NCBI GenBank assembly: GCA_032718475.1
Contig: JAUCBJ010002462.1
Location: 1 to 20,119, forward strand
Source: Nemertoderma westbladi
Lineage: Eukaryota; Xenacoelomorpha; Nemertodermatida; Nemertodermatidae
Length of the DNA stretch: 20,119 nucleotides
Direction of reading: 5' to 3'
The position numbers and the translations under genes were made by a program. The notes under the pieces are model-generated. The model did not search any database and was not told where the DNA came from. It worked only from the letters and a program-made list of their open reading frames with translations. This document shows positions 10,366-20,119 of the stretch, one piece after another (positions within the stretch are counted from its first letter, which is position 1; each line of letters opens with the position of its first letter).

Positions 10366-10870
10366 TTGTACATTAATTTATCAAACTACATAACGCATTA
10401 CTATTAAAATTCTACCTTTAATAAATCGGCACCCACCAGCTACCAACAGCAGAATATATATCAATATCTAAAAGCCAAATAGCGAGAAATTTAAAATAAG
10501 TTTATACCAATTTTAATGTATATTTCTCATCTATATGATAAATCTTATTGCTGTAAAGCAATAAGTTTTTATCATATACCCATAGAAACACCGATTAATG
10601 CGCTTTTTTATATAAAATAATTCTTATTAAATATGTTTTAGAACATTCAAAAAGAAGCGAAAACGGTAAAATTTGATGAAATTGGTATGTATGGAGTTGA
10701 TAAAAAGTTTATAAAGATTTTCGTGATTCACAAACTAATTAATGTAAACTGTCACACATTTACTAAAACTGTTTGCTAAGATTGACAAACTTTGTGAACG
10801 CTAATCCAACACATTTTGTATTTTCAAATTTCTGCTATGATGAATTAATTAACAGCTAGTAGAAAAACAA
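10366..10870. other. AT-rich stretch downstream of the second FReD gene
   Basis: No gene is seen apart from the hairpin at 10532-10578. On the minus strand it lies beyond the likely polyadenylation signal of the second FReD gene. Confidence 0.5.
10532..10578. repeat. 47-base near-perfect hairpin
   Basis: The outer arm TATATGATAAA pairs with TTTATCATATA (11 bp). A T against TT internal loop follows, and then CTTATTGCT pairs with AGCAATAAG (9 bp) around the loop GTAA. That gives 20 base pairs with one small asymmetric bulge. It is shorter than typical animal microRNA precursors, so a small structured RNA or transposon remnant is equally possible. Confidence 0.6.
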
Positions 10871-10873
10871 TCA

Positions 10874-10883
10874 TTTATTTATT
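10874..10883 (-). terminator. Probable polyadenylation signal of the second FReD gene
   Basis: On the minus strand AATAAATAAA contains two overlapping AATAAA signals, about 50-60 bases past the stop codon at 10935-10937. The position fits, but AATAAA is common in this AT-rich DNA. Confidence 0.5.
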
Positions 10884-10934
10884 GTCATCAAAACTCCTAC
10901 TTCGACTGTCGCCATAAAATAATTTGTTACAATT

Positions 10935-12095
10935 TTAAACTTTAATTTTCATTTCTATTTGACGGAGCGGTTCAGTATTGATAGATTCCCAGAATGCCCC
11001 ACGTGAGTACGGGGCCCCGTGCTCACCATTTAAATTAGACCAAGTGCAGCTGTTATACCACCAACCTCCGTGGAAATTATCTGCACAATTTTGTATTATC
11101 GAGTCATCATTATCTTTATCTTTAGTAGAAAACTGTTGACCATTGAGGTAAAAGTTACCCAGAGAGCCCCCTACCACGATGGAGTCGCCAGCAGTACCAG
11201 AGTAGCCGGATATATCCAGCTCATAGTTCGTCATTGATGATCGCACCTGGAACGAGGAATATTCAGCGTATCGATAAATTCCTCGAGAATCCCAAAGATC
11301 GATCCTTAGTGGAACACCACCCTCGGTTAATCTATGGAGACTCTCTAACCCTATCCAGAACTCGTGAGTGACGTCACCGAACCCGCGGAGGTAACTGTCC
11401 CATCCTCGGAAGAAATCCACTGAGCCGTTTACTCGCCGTTGGAACACCAGCCAAGGACCGAATGGGACGGTAGTGTCGCAACGTATTAAACCATTAAGTC
11501 CCAAAGAGTTGTTGTAGATTTCAACTGTTTCAGTTTCTTGACACTTTGGGCAGAATTCATTTTCTTTAAGTTCTAAAATCGTCTTTCTTATTCCATCGGA
11601 TTCCTCTTCTATTAGCGGAAATATTTTTTTTTCGTATTCATTTAACTGAATACTCAAGATAACGCCTTGTTTATTTATATCTTCCAGTTGTTGTTTCCCA
11701 GCTAATAATAAAATAATTATTACCACTAGTAGAACAATAGCAACTACTAGAACGATTAATCCAGCAGCTACAACCATCAGCAGAGACCGAGTACTCCTAT
11801 TATTCCCGGCGGTCTCTGAATTTCTCTGTATGTCTCTCTGCATCGTACCCGAATTACTATATGTCTCATTCTTTGTGAATCTTCTCTGAAAGATATTCGA
11901 TGTTTCTTGGGAAACTGTCATTGATTTAACATTTGATCGATAAACATCTTCTTCTTCCATAACATCGACTTCTACATAGCTAATGTCGTCAGATTTATTA
12001 CTATTGTCTCCTTCATAATACACGACAACATTACTGGAATCATTTGTGCGGATTGGATTGGTAATTCCTGTCTTGTTAGATAGTTTGGTTGTCAT
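10935..12095 (-). CDS. Type II transmembrane fibrinogen-related domain (FReD) protein with ITIM-like tail, copy 2
   Basis: Intact 386-residue single-exon frame, paralogue of 34-1155. There is no signal peptide. Tail 1-103 carries Y26/Y27 and ISYVEV (Y40), a clear ITIM-consensus match, plus YSNS (Y79). The membrane span covers about 104-132, preceded by arginines. A charged helical stalk covers 133-180. The FReD spans about 180-386 with GPWLVFQRRVNGSVDFFRGW, EFWIGLESLH and GGWWYNSCTWSNLNGEHG. C182/C206 and C337/C350 fit the standard disulfides, and D326-K327-D328-N329-D330 fits the calcium loop. C185 (CPKC) is an extra cysteine absent from copy 1 and could link chains. N-glycosylation sequons include N223. 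Tails, spans and stalks differ strongly between the copies, while FReD core residues 213-269 are nearly identical. An innate recognition or allorecognition receptor is plausible but inferred; the ligand is unknown. Confidence 0.92.
   Translation of the reverse strand: MTTKLSNKTGITNPIRTNDSSNVVVYYEGDNSNKSDDISYVEVDVMEEEDVYRSNVKSMTVSQETSNIFQRRFTKNETYSNSGTMQRDIQRNSETAGNNRSTRSLLMVVAAGLIVLVVAIVLLVVIIILLLAGKQQLEDINKQGVILSIQLNEYEKKIFPLIEEESDGIRKTILELKENEFCPKCQETETVEIYNNSLGLNGLIRCDTTVPFGPWLVFQRRVNGSVDFFRGWDSYLRGFGDVTHEFWIGLESLHRLTEGGVPLRIDLWDSRGIYRYAEYSSFQVRSSMTNYELDISGYSGTAGDSIVVGGSLGNFYLNGQQFSTKDKDNDDSIIQNCADNFHGGWWYNSCTWSNLNGEHGAPYSRGAFWESINTEPLRQIEMKIKV
11287..11459 (-). repeat. Near-identical FReD block, copy in second gene
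   Basis: Partner of 404-576. Flanking FReD sequence on both sides is visibly more diverged: only short matches such as ACGTATTAAACC and TTTGGGCAGAATTC persist on the N-terminal side, and less on the calcium-loop side. Confidence 0.95.
11967..11984 (-). other. ITIM-consensus codons ISYVEV in the second FReD gene
   Basis: Codons 38-43 encode I-S-Y-V-E-V, fitting (S/I/V/L)xYxx(I/V/L) with the classical isoleucine and valine positions. It lies in the predicted cytoplasmic tail, roughly 64 residues from the membrane. The position of the motif is not conserved with copy 1, but its YVE core is. Confidence 0.55.
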
Positions 12096-12143
12096 ATTTC
12101 CAGAAATATCATTTATTTAGAAACTTACAAAATAATAATAAAG

Positions 12144-12152
12144 TATTTTATA
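12144..12152 (-). promoter_or_regulatory. Possible TATA box of the second FReD gene
   Basis: On the minus strand TATAAAATA lies about 50 bases before the ATG at 12095. A GTAAGT donor-like word also occurs between it and the ATG, without an obvious acceptor. In this base composition either could be chance. Confidence 0.25.
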
Positions 12153-12860
12153 AATAAAGAAATATATTTTTATGTAATACGTAGGATTTCATTATTATGG
12201 TATGGGGGTGACGTGAACAGAACACTTAACTTTGAAGAGAACATCACACTGGAAAAACTTAATAATAAGGGAAAGACCTGTGCTGTGTAAAAGTACTCGG
12301 TGAGGTCTTTAATCGAAGGCTTCGAGGCAGACTTCAGAGACTTAGAGTTCCTATAGCAATTGGTAAGCCCTGCCCGCCCACGTAATGTTAATAAATGAAG
12401 TCTAGCTCTCTAAAATGCACCTTTGGTGACAATGATCCAGTCATACAACATCTGTGCTGCTTCTAATACGACCCTGATTGGTAAAAGTTCATCATCAGTT
12501 ATGTCGGCATGGCATTTCCAGTGAGTTTATATAACCAATTTGAATTATAACACTTCGGGGTCGAGACAATACATAGGAGTGTGCCTCAGGTGTAGCCGTG
12601 GGATTAGTGAACTTCAATCCTCGGTGATGTTTGAATGCTTATATATCCCGAATCTTTGATGAAATATAATAAAACTTGGTAGGCCTATGGCTAATGTTCA
12701 CTTAACTTAATAGATTTCAGTTGAATTTAGCTTTTTCGGTTATACCCCATGGTATAATGCTGTAAGCCATATTGTGTTATATGCTAATAACTGATCACAT
12801 ATTGCCAATAATGCTGTGGAACTGCGGATGCACTTCTCGTATTACTACTTTGGTTATTTC
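12153..12860. other. Intergenic stretch upstream of the second FReD gene
   Basis: No gene is recognised. It is less AT-rich than most of the window at 12200-12620. One TAGGCCTA palindrome lies at 12680-12687. The promoter of the second FReD gene should lie at its left end. Confidence 0.4.
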
Positions 12861-12863
12861 CCT

Positions 12864-12907
12864 CCCCCCCCCCCCCCCCCTTGTGGAGGGGGGGCGGGGG
12901 GGGGGGG
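12864..12907 (+). repeat. C17 run facing a G7-C-G12 run
   Basis: Seventeen C (12864-12880), a 7-base spacer TTGTGGA, then seven G, one C and twelve G. The runs can pair as a strong G:C hairpin, or the G-run can form a quadruplex. Lengths may be imprecise. Confidence 0.85.
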
Positions 12908-12909
12908 AG

Positions 12910-14400
12910 TCCCCTCACACAATTTACTGCCTACCCCACTGACCGATTGTTAATAGTAGATATGCGAGGAATGTGTGTGGGACGAGATTCAAATTCAGAG
13001 ACTCTAAACATACAGTTTACAGTAGTACGGGACAAATTGTCGGTCTGTCTGAATGTGTGTCTTTGCAGCCCAATATTTGAACATCAATATCTTAAATATA
13101 TTGGGCGTAGTAACCGAAAAGTTATAGAAAGGAATGAAAATTACATAGAATTTATCCCAGAGGGGCGCGCTATCACAATGAATCCACGATAAAAAATAAC
13201 AAAATACTAAAAACTGTATGATATAAGGGTTACAGACTTCGTGTGCTGAAATCCCCAAAATGTATTTATGTTATAATAAGTTTGACATACATGCATAATA
13301 CAATATTATGTGTAATATTGCATGGCAACATGCCAATGGGATGTTTCTACTCTATAATTATTATAAATTATAATAATTGACTTTCTATAACTGGAAATTT
13401 ATTGAATAAAAATTCGTTTTTTGTTAAAAGAGCCTTTCTTTAGACTTTGAGTTATAAACATATTCAGTAAACATTCCACACGTGCTAGGCTTATATAAGA
13501 TGTTTGTGTTGTAGTTTATTTTAGACTGATAAGGAAAATACATTTATTACTCGTGACTCGTCTAATATATCTTAATCTCACCTAATAAAAAAAAAACATA
13601 ACATTGCTTATATACTCCAGAGATCCAATTTTACGAAATGATGTATACAGAACTACAATGACCAGGTTGTTGTACAGGGAGGTGGAGGGGGTGGTGGGAT
13701 TTCTTGACCCCACCAACAATAATAATGCATTAAATAGCATCGCAGCAAAAATCTCCTTTGTTCTAATCGAATTATCCTCTCTAACACATATTATATCTTT
13801 AATAACCAATCATATTTATAACGAGCTATGCTATTAATGTCATAACGTTGTTTGAGTTTCTGTGGCGGATAATGGATGGGTTATTATCTGAGGAGATGGT
13901 TAGTTAGTCAATCAATCACCGTATTAATGATGTATAATCCCAAATCTTTGTAGTAAACTTGTATTTTGAGGAGATGAACTTGAATACTAAATGGATCCTG
14001 ATGAGAGGTTACTGCTTTTAGTTTCTATGTCCTGGGCAGGCTTCCTATACCCTTTATCTCAAATGGCTTGAAATATACCAACGCGGCCTTGAGCTCTACC
14101 AAATTCAGCCAAACATTGAGATTAATCGAACTCTTTTTGTAAATTTACAACGAAACAAAAAAAAACTCGAAACAGAAACTTTTATGGATTTTGTTTTCAG
14201 ATAACTGTCTCATATATATAACAAAGTAATAGTGTTAAATTCCACTTGTGATTATTTCCAACTAATTTCTCTCTGAATAAATGAATGGTTCACATGATTC
14301 ACAATAATGATTCACAAATAATGATTCACAATAAATGACACAATGACATGTGAATGAAAAAAATTATTACATGACAAAATATAAATACAGAATGAAAAAG
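12910..14400. other. Non-coding AT-rich stretch
   Basis: No gene is recognised. It holds a 9-bp inverted repeat, GCCCAATAT at 13068-13076 and ATATTGGGC at 13098-13106, and repeated AATGATTCACAA words at 14303-14335. The open frames at 12881-13192, 13004-13258 and 13582-13837 overlap on both strands and look like nothing known. Confidence 0.45.
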
Positions 14401-14412
14401 AGTAAAAGGGGG

Positions 14413-14537
14413 CAAAGTTGGTACACAAAGATGGGGCAAGGTAATGCATAACTGTTGGGTAAGGAAGACAAAGTTGGTACACAAAGATGGGGCAAGGTAA
14501 TGCATAACTGTTGGGTAAGGAAGTCAAAGTTAGTTCG
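14413..14537 (+). repeat. 56-bp tandem duplication, two copies plus a partial third
   Basis: Units begin CAAAGTTGGTACACAAAG at 14413 and 14469 and are essentially identical. A third start at 14525 (CAAAGTTAGTTCG) diverges after about a dozen bases. The overlapping minus-strand open frames with repeated residues come from this duplication. Confidence 0.9.
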
Positions 14538-14707
14538 ATGGTGGAAGGTGGCGAAAATAGGATGGCAATTGGCTCGAAACAATATCAACTGAAAGGTACT
14601 GGAAGGGGAATGAGGTGATTCGATGTTCGCCCCTTGGTTTTAATATATTTCCAACGACATATTTATGCTATCATTTTTCGAAATGTTTGAAAGGCCGTAA
14701 TTACATT

Positions 14708-15296
14708 GTGGACACAGTACGATTAGTAAGGATACTCCAGCCGCTCGTTATACTTGGTGGACACAGTACGATTAGTAAGGATACACCAGCCGCTCGCTAT
14801 ACTTGGTGGACACAGCACGATTAGTAAGGATACTCCAGCCGCTCGCTATACTTGGTGGACACAGTACGATTAGTAAGGATACACCAGCCGCTCGTTATAC
14901 TTGGTGGACACAGTACGATTAGTAAGGATACACCAGCCGCTCGCTATACTTGGTGGACACAGTACGATTAGTAAGGATACTCCAGCCGCTCGTTATACTT
15001 GGTGGACACAGTACGATTAGTAAGGATACACCAGCCGCTCGCTATACTTGGTGGACACAGTACGATTAGTAAGGATACACCAGCCGCTCGTTATACTTGG
15101 TGGACACAGTACGATTAGTAAGGATACACCAGCCGCTCGCTATACTTGGTGGACACAGTACGATTAGTAAGGATAGACCAGCCGCTCCCTATACTTGGTG
15201 GACACAGTACGATTAGTAAGGATACACCAGCCGCTCGCTATACTTGGTGGACATAGTACGATTAGTAAGGATACACCAGCCGCTCGCTATACTTGG
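14708..15296 (+). repeat. 49-bp minisatellite, 12 copies
   Basis: Units start GTGGACACAGTACGATTAGT and include AAGGATACWCCAGCCGCTCG and YTATACTTG. Twelve copies are counted by the AGTAAGGATA word, spaced exactly 49 bases. The T/C state of CGYTAT runs T C C T C T C T C C C C, mostly alternating in the first nine, as if the array expanded in pairs. Unit 10 has private changes (GACCAG, CTCCCT). The unit is more GC-rich than the surroundings. Confidence 0.95.
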
Positions 15297-15867
15297 CTAT
15301 GATGGGTGACTAACCGTTTAATTTAAATCATTGCGTCTCAGTGATTTTGTATGTAAGAAGCATTCGATACGTAATTATGGGTTGGCAGATGGTGCAATAC
15401 TTCTAAATGTTTAATATTTCAGCTGCAATACAATATCATCTAAGATACTCATTCGCTTGAATTCTCCATTTAATTATTAAGCATATGATTTGTATAGGGA
15501 ACAAGCAAAGCATCAACCCATCCAATCAGGATGGGTTGTTGCTTTGATGTCGAGGCTTATGTATAAAGATTACGACTTTTCCTAAAAATCAATGGCTCAT
15601 CAACAGCAATTCACTCTAATTTACGCAAAAAATTTTGAGCCATTTTATTTGCAAAAGTGTTTTGTGACATAAATTTTATTTATTGTAAATCTGATAGATA
15701 GAGATAATTGTAATTCAAGAAATTGTCAGTTATTTTTCATCTTTATAGTATAAAATACCAATTGGAGAACAATTTGTTTTATGTATGAATAGCTACGTAA
15801 TTATAATAGTAAATAATTAAAGATGTATTGATTTTATTCCTACTACAGTAGCTACGTATGGGATAAA
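15297..15867. other. Non-coding stretch with one hairpin
   Basis: No gene is seen. The only structure noted is the inverted repeat at 15506-15546. Confidence 0.5.
15506..15546. repeat. 18-bp hairpin with 5-base loop
   Basis: CAAAGCATCAACCCATCC pairs with GGATGGGTTGTTGCTTTG at 17 of 18 positions around AATCA. The stem is strong for this AT-rich context. Its role is unknown. Confidence 0.65.
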
Positions 15868-15993
15868 CAAAAATGTTGGCTCACGTAGTCAGTGGTCGGG
15901 AAGAGAATCTATCTCTGTTTTTTATTTCATTCAATCTCAATAAGATTTGTAGAAAAGTACCAGTTAGTGGGGTGGGGGAAGGTACCTGTATAA
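15868..15993 (+). repeat. Dispersed repeat, copy 1 (short G-rich tail)
   Basis: Shares with 17194-17337 the ordered words TGGCTCAC, GTCAGTGGTCGGGA, TATCTCTGTTT, ATTTCAT, CAATCTCA and GTAGAAAA, then a G-rich part and GGTACCTG-ATAA. Here the G-rich part is only GTGGGGTGGGGGAA. A non-autonomous transposon or SINE-like family is possible. Confidence 0.75.
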
Positions 15994-16233
15994 AAAACTA
16001 TAATCACTGGCAAAGTAGCTCAGTATATGATGAAAAATATAGACAGGGGAAAACTTGACGCAAGTATCTTGTCTCAATGTTAGGGAGGGAGCATGTTAGC
16101 GCGGCACGTTATGTTAACCAAATCAATAAACGAAAGTATATAACACATGTCACAGTTGGATTCTTACTCATAAACAACTGCCATCTACGAAAATTAATCC
16201 CATGGAGAGGGATTCATTTTGAAGCGTCAGAGT

Positions 16234-16304
16234 CCCCCCCCCCCCCCCCCCCCCCTTATCGTCCCCCCTATCGTCCCCCCACCCTCCCCCCTTGTCGACC
16301 CCTC
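16234..16304 (+). repeat. Poly-C run and C-rich array
   Basis: Twenty-two C (16234-16255), then repeats of TATCGTCCCCCC and further C-runs to about 16304. It is another homopolymer expansion site, quadruplex-prone on the minus strand. Confidence 0.85.
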
Positions 16305-17100
<796 letters not shown>

Positions 17101-17103
17101 GCC

Positions 17104-17134
17104 CACCAGTTACTGGCTTCACCAGTAACTGGTG
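17104..17134. repeat. Perfect 13-bp hairpin with 5-base loop
   Basis: CACCAGTTACTGG and its exact reverse complement CCAGTAACTGGTG flank CTTCA. It lies about 60 bases before the second copy of the dispersed repeat and may be connected with it. Confidence 0.7.
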
Positions 17135-17193
17135 CAATATCGACGGAGACAACTTTTTCAAACTCTTGTAGCTTAAAGATTGAAAGCAAAAAT

Positions 17194-17337
17194 AAAAATT
17201 CTGGCTCACCCAGTCAGTGGTCGGGAGGTGAAACTATCTCTGTTTCAAATTTCATGCAATCTCATTACGATTAGTAGAAAAATGATTTTTTTATTGGAGG
17301 GGGGGGGTGGGGGGGGGGGGGGCAGGTACCTGAATAA
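17194..17337 (+). repeat. Dispersed repeat, copy 2 (expanded G-run)
   Basis: Partner of 15868-15993. Where copy 1 has a short G-rich part, this one has nine G, a T and fourteen G (17299-17322) before GCAGGTACCTGAATAA. This shows a G-run that grew, or shrank, within the family. Confidence 0.75.
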
Positions 17338-17694
17338 CGACACTATATTCCAGGGCATGGTGTAATGATGTGTCCGTTTCTAGCAGTCATCAATGCGCTA
17401 TCACAAAATAATAGTGACCCAAAATTAATCGCAAAAGAACGCAATTAATCTATTCTATAACTTCACTAAATATATCAAGGCTTATTGCTGTGTGCTTAAT
17501 CGCATTAATCTACTCAGTAAAAACAAACATACTCACATACATTATAGAACTCCAGCATGTCGGAAGTAACTCCGAATACGGTATCCATTCATTTGCTTTA
17601 TTGATTACATATATATACAGTAATTATTATTTAATTGGAAAGAAATCTCGATTAGAAAATGTTCATTTTCCAAAACTTTCCTCTTTATTTGCAG
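17338..17694. other. Stretch before the first exon of the 3' gene
   Basis: AT-rich, probably intronic to the plus-strand gene, ending in the pyrimidine-rich acceptor TTTCCTCTTTATTTGCAG. No earlier exon was recognised. Confidence 0.4.
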
Positions 17695-17832
17695 TCTCCC
17701 CCGAAAGGTGCCACCATCCCCTACCGACCGAGAGGCGGAAACAACATTGTCGGAAGTCAGTACCAATCCGGCCCGCTGGGTGGTGCTCAACAAGCAGTAC
17801 CACCTGGATGGCCTCCACTTTCTGCACCAGAG
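17695..17832 (+). CDS. Coding exon of an unidentified gene (exon 1 of 2 seen)
   Basis: A 138-bp exon, 46 codons, between acceptor TTTGCAG and donor GAG|GTTAGT, phase 0 at both ends. The peptide starts SPPKGATIPYRPRGG, continues through GSQYQSGPLGGAQQ and ends VPPGWPPLSAPE: rich in Pro, Gly and Gln, with no membrane or catalytic motif. The exon is much more GC-rich than its flanks, and the next exon continues in phase. This composition is common in disordered parts of RNA-binding, transcription or chromatin cofactors, but no family is recognised. The gene must extend upstream of 17600 or beyond the window. Confidence 0.65.
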
Positions 17833-18078
17833 GTTAGTTGTTAACTTCTTAATTATCACTCTTGATTCTGCTGTTAGATTTATCATTATCAGCTCCTCAA
17901 TGACTATGGCATTAATCAATTAAATTTTATTTAACGTACTCAAGAGATGTAGATATGAGTTGTTGGTGGAGAGGAAAGTAGCCATAATCCCTGATACGGA
18001 CCACCACAATGGGATGGAAATGATGGAGGAATTAGCATCACTGTTAATAATAATATTAAATTATTATTATTGTTTCAG
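17833..18078 (+). other. Intron between the two exons
   Basis: 246 bp, starting GTTAGT and ending TTATTGTTTCAG, with AT-rich interior including an ATTATT run before the acceptor. Removing it joins two phase-0 codons without a stop. Confidence 0.65.
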
Positions 18079-18213
18079 CTGTTAAAGATGCAATCGCAAG
18101 GAATTAATATGAACGCACACAGTCAATATATGGTTGCCGCGGCGACGATGGCTGCCGCACAGGGCCACCCTATGGTTGGACAACCTCAACAGGAACTGTT
18201 GATACCAAACAGT
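18079..18213 (+). CDS. Coding exon of the unidentified gene (exon 2 of 2 seen)
   Basis: A 135-bp exon, 45 codons, phase 0. The peptide begins LLKMQSQGINMNAHSQYMVA, has an Ala/Met-rich middle (AAATMAAAQGHPMV) and ends GQPQQELLIPNS, followed by donor GTATGT. It is Gln/Met/Ala-rich and probably disordered. If the donor is not used, the frame runs on for 11 more codons to TAA at 18247-18249, which overlaps an AATAAA, so this could instead be the last exon with a long 3' untranslated region. Which end is right cannot be settled here. Family not recognised. Confidence 0.62.
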
Positions 18214-18249
18214 GTATGTATCTACAGTATGCTGGGAGCTCTCCAATAA

Positions 18250-20119
18250 ACTAAGTGCCTTTCGTGGCTGTTCCTTTTAAAGTGAATAATATCATTGATT
18301 TATTTCCTTTTGTACAGTCAGTACTGAATTATTATTAAAAAGAAAATGAAAGATGAATTCCGATTTGAGGTCAAAGGTAGGCCTACTCATTCCGTTATTG
18401 GGTAGAAAGTAACTAATCACACATTACGTACTTAATGTTTCTTTTAGAATTTCTGGCTCAGTAATAATCCCGTTATAAATGTATAATTATATACTTCGGA
18501 CTAAGTATTCTATTCTACTACTGTAGTATACGTATCTTCAGTAAAGCATTTAAATCACAATCAAATACCTTTTGCGAAATAGTTTTTGACCAAGACACGT
18601 TACAATAAATTCCACTTATATACAAGATTATACAAATAAATAAGTTGTTATAAATACAAAATATATTGGAGGCAGTAATTTCAGATCAACAATATTGTAG
18701 ATTATTGCTTTACGATGTTGTTTGCAATAATAATTTGTATACAGGCACTTATTGTTAGTGTTTTACTGTTATTGTAAAATTATTCACTGTTTTTTATAAT
18801 AAACATATTACTGTATATTTTCTACGTATATAGATCGGCCTAATTTGCGCTACTGAAATTAAAGTAATGGAGGGGAATCTTATTCTTCTCTATTACTTAT
18901 AAATTATATCATGAATTTACTCTGATATTTTAGAATTAATTTCTGATTATTTTATGTACTCGATGTAAGTAAAGTAGTTACTACAATGGAATAATTCATA
19001 TTTTTATTCGTATATTTATATCATAGTATTTTTGCACTGTATTCTGGTATTTATATTTAGGCTTTAGTTTTAGTAATTTAATTAGAAAAACGTAAAAATA
19101 TATTATTATTGTTAAAAATGTTTCCACTTTATAAACTATTGCTACAGTAGTGCTTCGCACAAAAAGTTTCATTTCATAATTATTATTTAAAACACACGTA
19201 TACTTATTAATATTATTTCCTATTTAATTAAATAACTAATTGTACCTACAATTTTAAAGTAAACGAAACTGTCAGAATTCCACGATTTTTACTATTAAAT
19301 ACATTTGCAACAGTAAGCCAAGGTAATATCTTTATAAAATTAGTTTCTCTCGGCATTGCTTGTAGGCCTATATCATCAGTAATAATTATGTGCAATATTT
19401 ATGTTACTTTTTTAACTTGTAAAATGTTATTTTTTATTGATATAACTTTATTAGCCTCATTCGTAACTGAACTTCTTAAACTAATCAAACAATTACCATA
19501 CATATTTATCTACATACTCGTGTACAACATGATCGGATTATTAATATTCTCTCTCTTCTATAATTATCACTTTATAGGATAAAAATTGTGTTTTTCTAAC
19601 AGTGGCTATTACAGTATGACTAATGATGACATTTCATGTTATTGAATATTTCAGTTTCATTAAATAGTATTATTTTTAAGTTTCGTGTATTTGTGATTAC
19701 GTTTAATAACTGGTGTGATATAACAATATTTTAAGTTGTAAATAATCAAATTTACGAATATGAATTCTTTTTTTTGTCAAAAAATGTTGAAAATAAATTA
19801 AATTTAAATTTTAAAATCAATTTAACGAAGCGTTTATTTATCCTGTAGTAGTTATGGTAAATGGTACAACAGCTCTAAAGATACCAGTAACCGGAAGTGT
19901 TCAAATGAATCCCACAAATAAATAAATCATATCTTTATTTAAGATAGGAGCTATAACTATTATATTTTGTATATAACTGGTAACTATTATATTTTCAATT
20001 TCAATTTGTCGTCTATTTTTACTGTAATAAGTAAATGTTATTAGTGTTAACTAGTATTGACTAATTTTATATCTACAATTATCGCTGATATTTCTGAGAA
20101 CTTGGACTGTAAGAAAAGG
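18250..20119. other. AT-rich tail of the window, no gene seen
   Basis: Very AT-rich. It is either an intron or the 3' untranslated and downstream region of the plus-strand gene. AATAAA-type words occur at several places, including 18630-18645 and about 19915-19925. TAGGCCTA palindromes lie at 18378-18385 and 19363-19370. The 64-codon open frame at 19388-19582 is hydrophobic and AT-driven and is not called. Confidence 0.5.

Noticed and set aside
14312-14588. Overlapping minus-strand open frames with repeated YALPCPIFVYQL-like residues
   Set aside because: They are produced by the 56-bp tandem duplication.
7244-16255. Whether the poly-C runs mark assembly gaps or joins
   Set aside because: They are flanked by ordinary sequence, and the G-run at 17299-17322 sits inside a repeat with a matching partner copy; real homopolymers of imprecise length are the simpler reading.
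17490-17923. Longer open frames overlapping the 17695-17832 exon in other phases and on the minus strand
   Set aside because: They cross the acceptor and donor sites and do not continue into the next exon; the chosen frame does.
18366-18380. AGGTCAAAGGT, close to a nuclear-receptor DR1 element
   Set aside because: A single imperfect match in 1.9 kb without promoter context is expected by chance.

Overview
The window looks like AT-rich nuclear DNA from a marine invertebrate animal. It has intronless genes for membrane-anchored fibrinogen-domain proteins, decayed RTE-like LINEs, minisatellites, long poly-C/poly-G runs and spliced coding exons with consensus GT/AG borders. The palindrome TAGGCCTA occurs four times. 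I recall it as frequent in echinoderm and hemichordate DNA, so a deuterostome invertebrate is my guess, with low confidence. Nothing suggests a bacterial, viral or organellar origin.

Layout. (1) 34-1155, minus: intact single-exon gene for a type II membrane protein with a C-terminal fibrinogen-related domain (FReD). (2) 1475-3684, minus: 5'-truncated, mutated RTE-like LINE. (3) 3803-3932, minus: fossil of the histone H3 C-terminus, broken by one extra base. (4) 5199-5928, plus: second, more decayed LINE fragment of another subfamily. (5) 5930-9510: non-coding, with a 26-base poly-C run and two pairs of long inverted repeats interleaved as A-B-A'-B'. (6) 9916-10365: 22-bp minisatellite. (7) 10935-12095, minus: second intact FReD membrane-protein gene. 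(8) 12100-17640: non-coding, with a C-run/G-run pair, a 56-bp duplication, a 12-copy 49-bp minisatellite, hairpins and two copies of a dispersed repeat ending in G-runs. (9) 17695-18213, plus: two coding exons of an unidentified gene. (10) 18250-20119: AT-rich, no gene seen.

The two FReD genes are the biological core. Both predict an N-terminal cytoplasmic tail, one membrane span, a helical stalk and an extracellular FReD with a DxDN-type calcium site. Each tail carries a tyrosine motif that fits the ITIM consensus: SNYVEL in the first and ISYVEV in the second. The layout resembles vertebrate inhibitory type II lectin receptors (ITIM in an N-terminal tail), with a FReD in place of the C-type lectin domain; FIBCD1 is the known type II FReD protein. 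The genes share a 173-bp block with only four differences inside otherwise clearly diverged sequence, which suggests recent gene conversion. I infer a multigene family of FReD recognition receptors. Ligand, signalling and expression cannot be read from the sequence.
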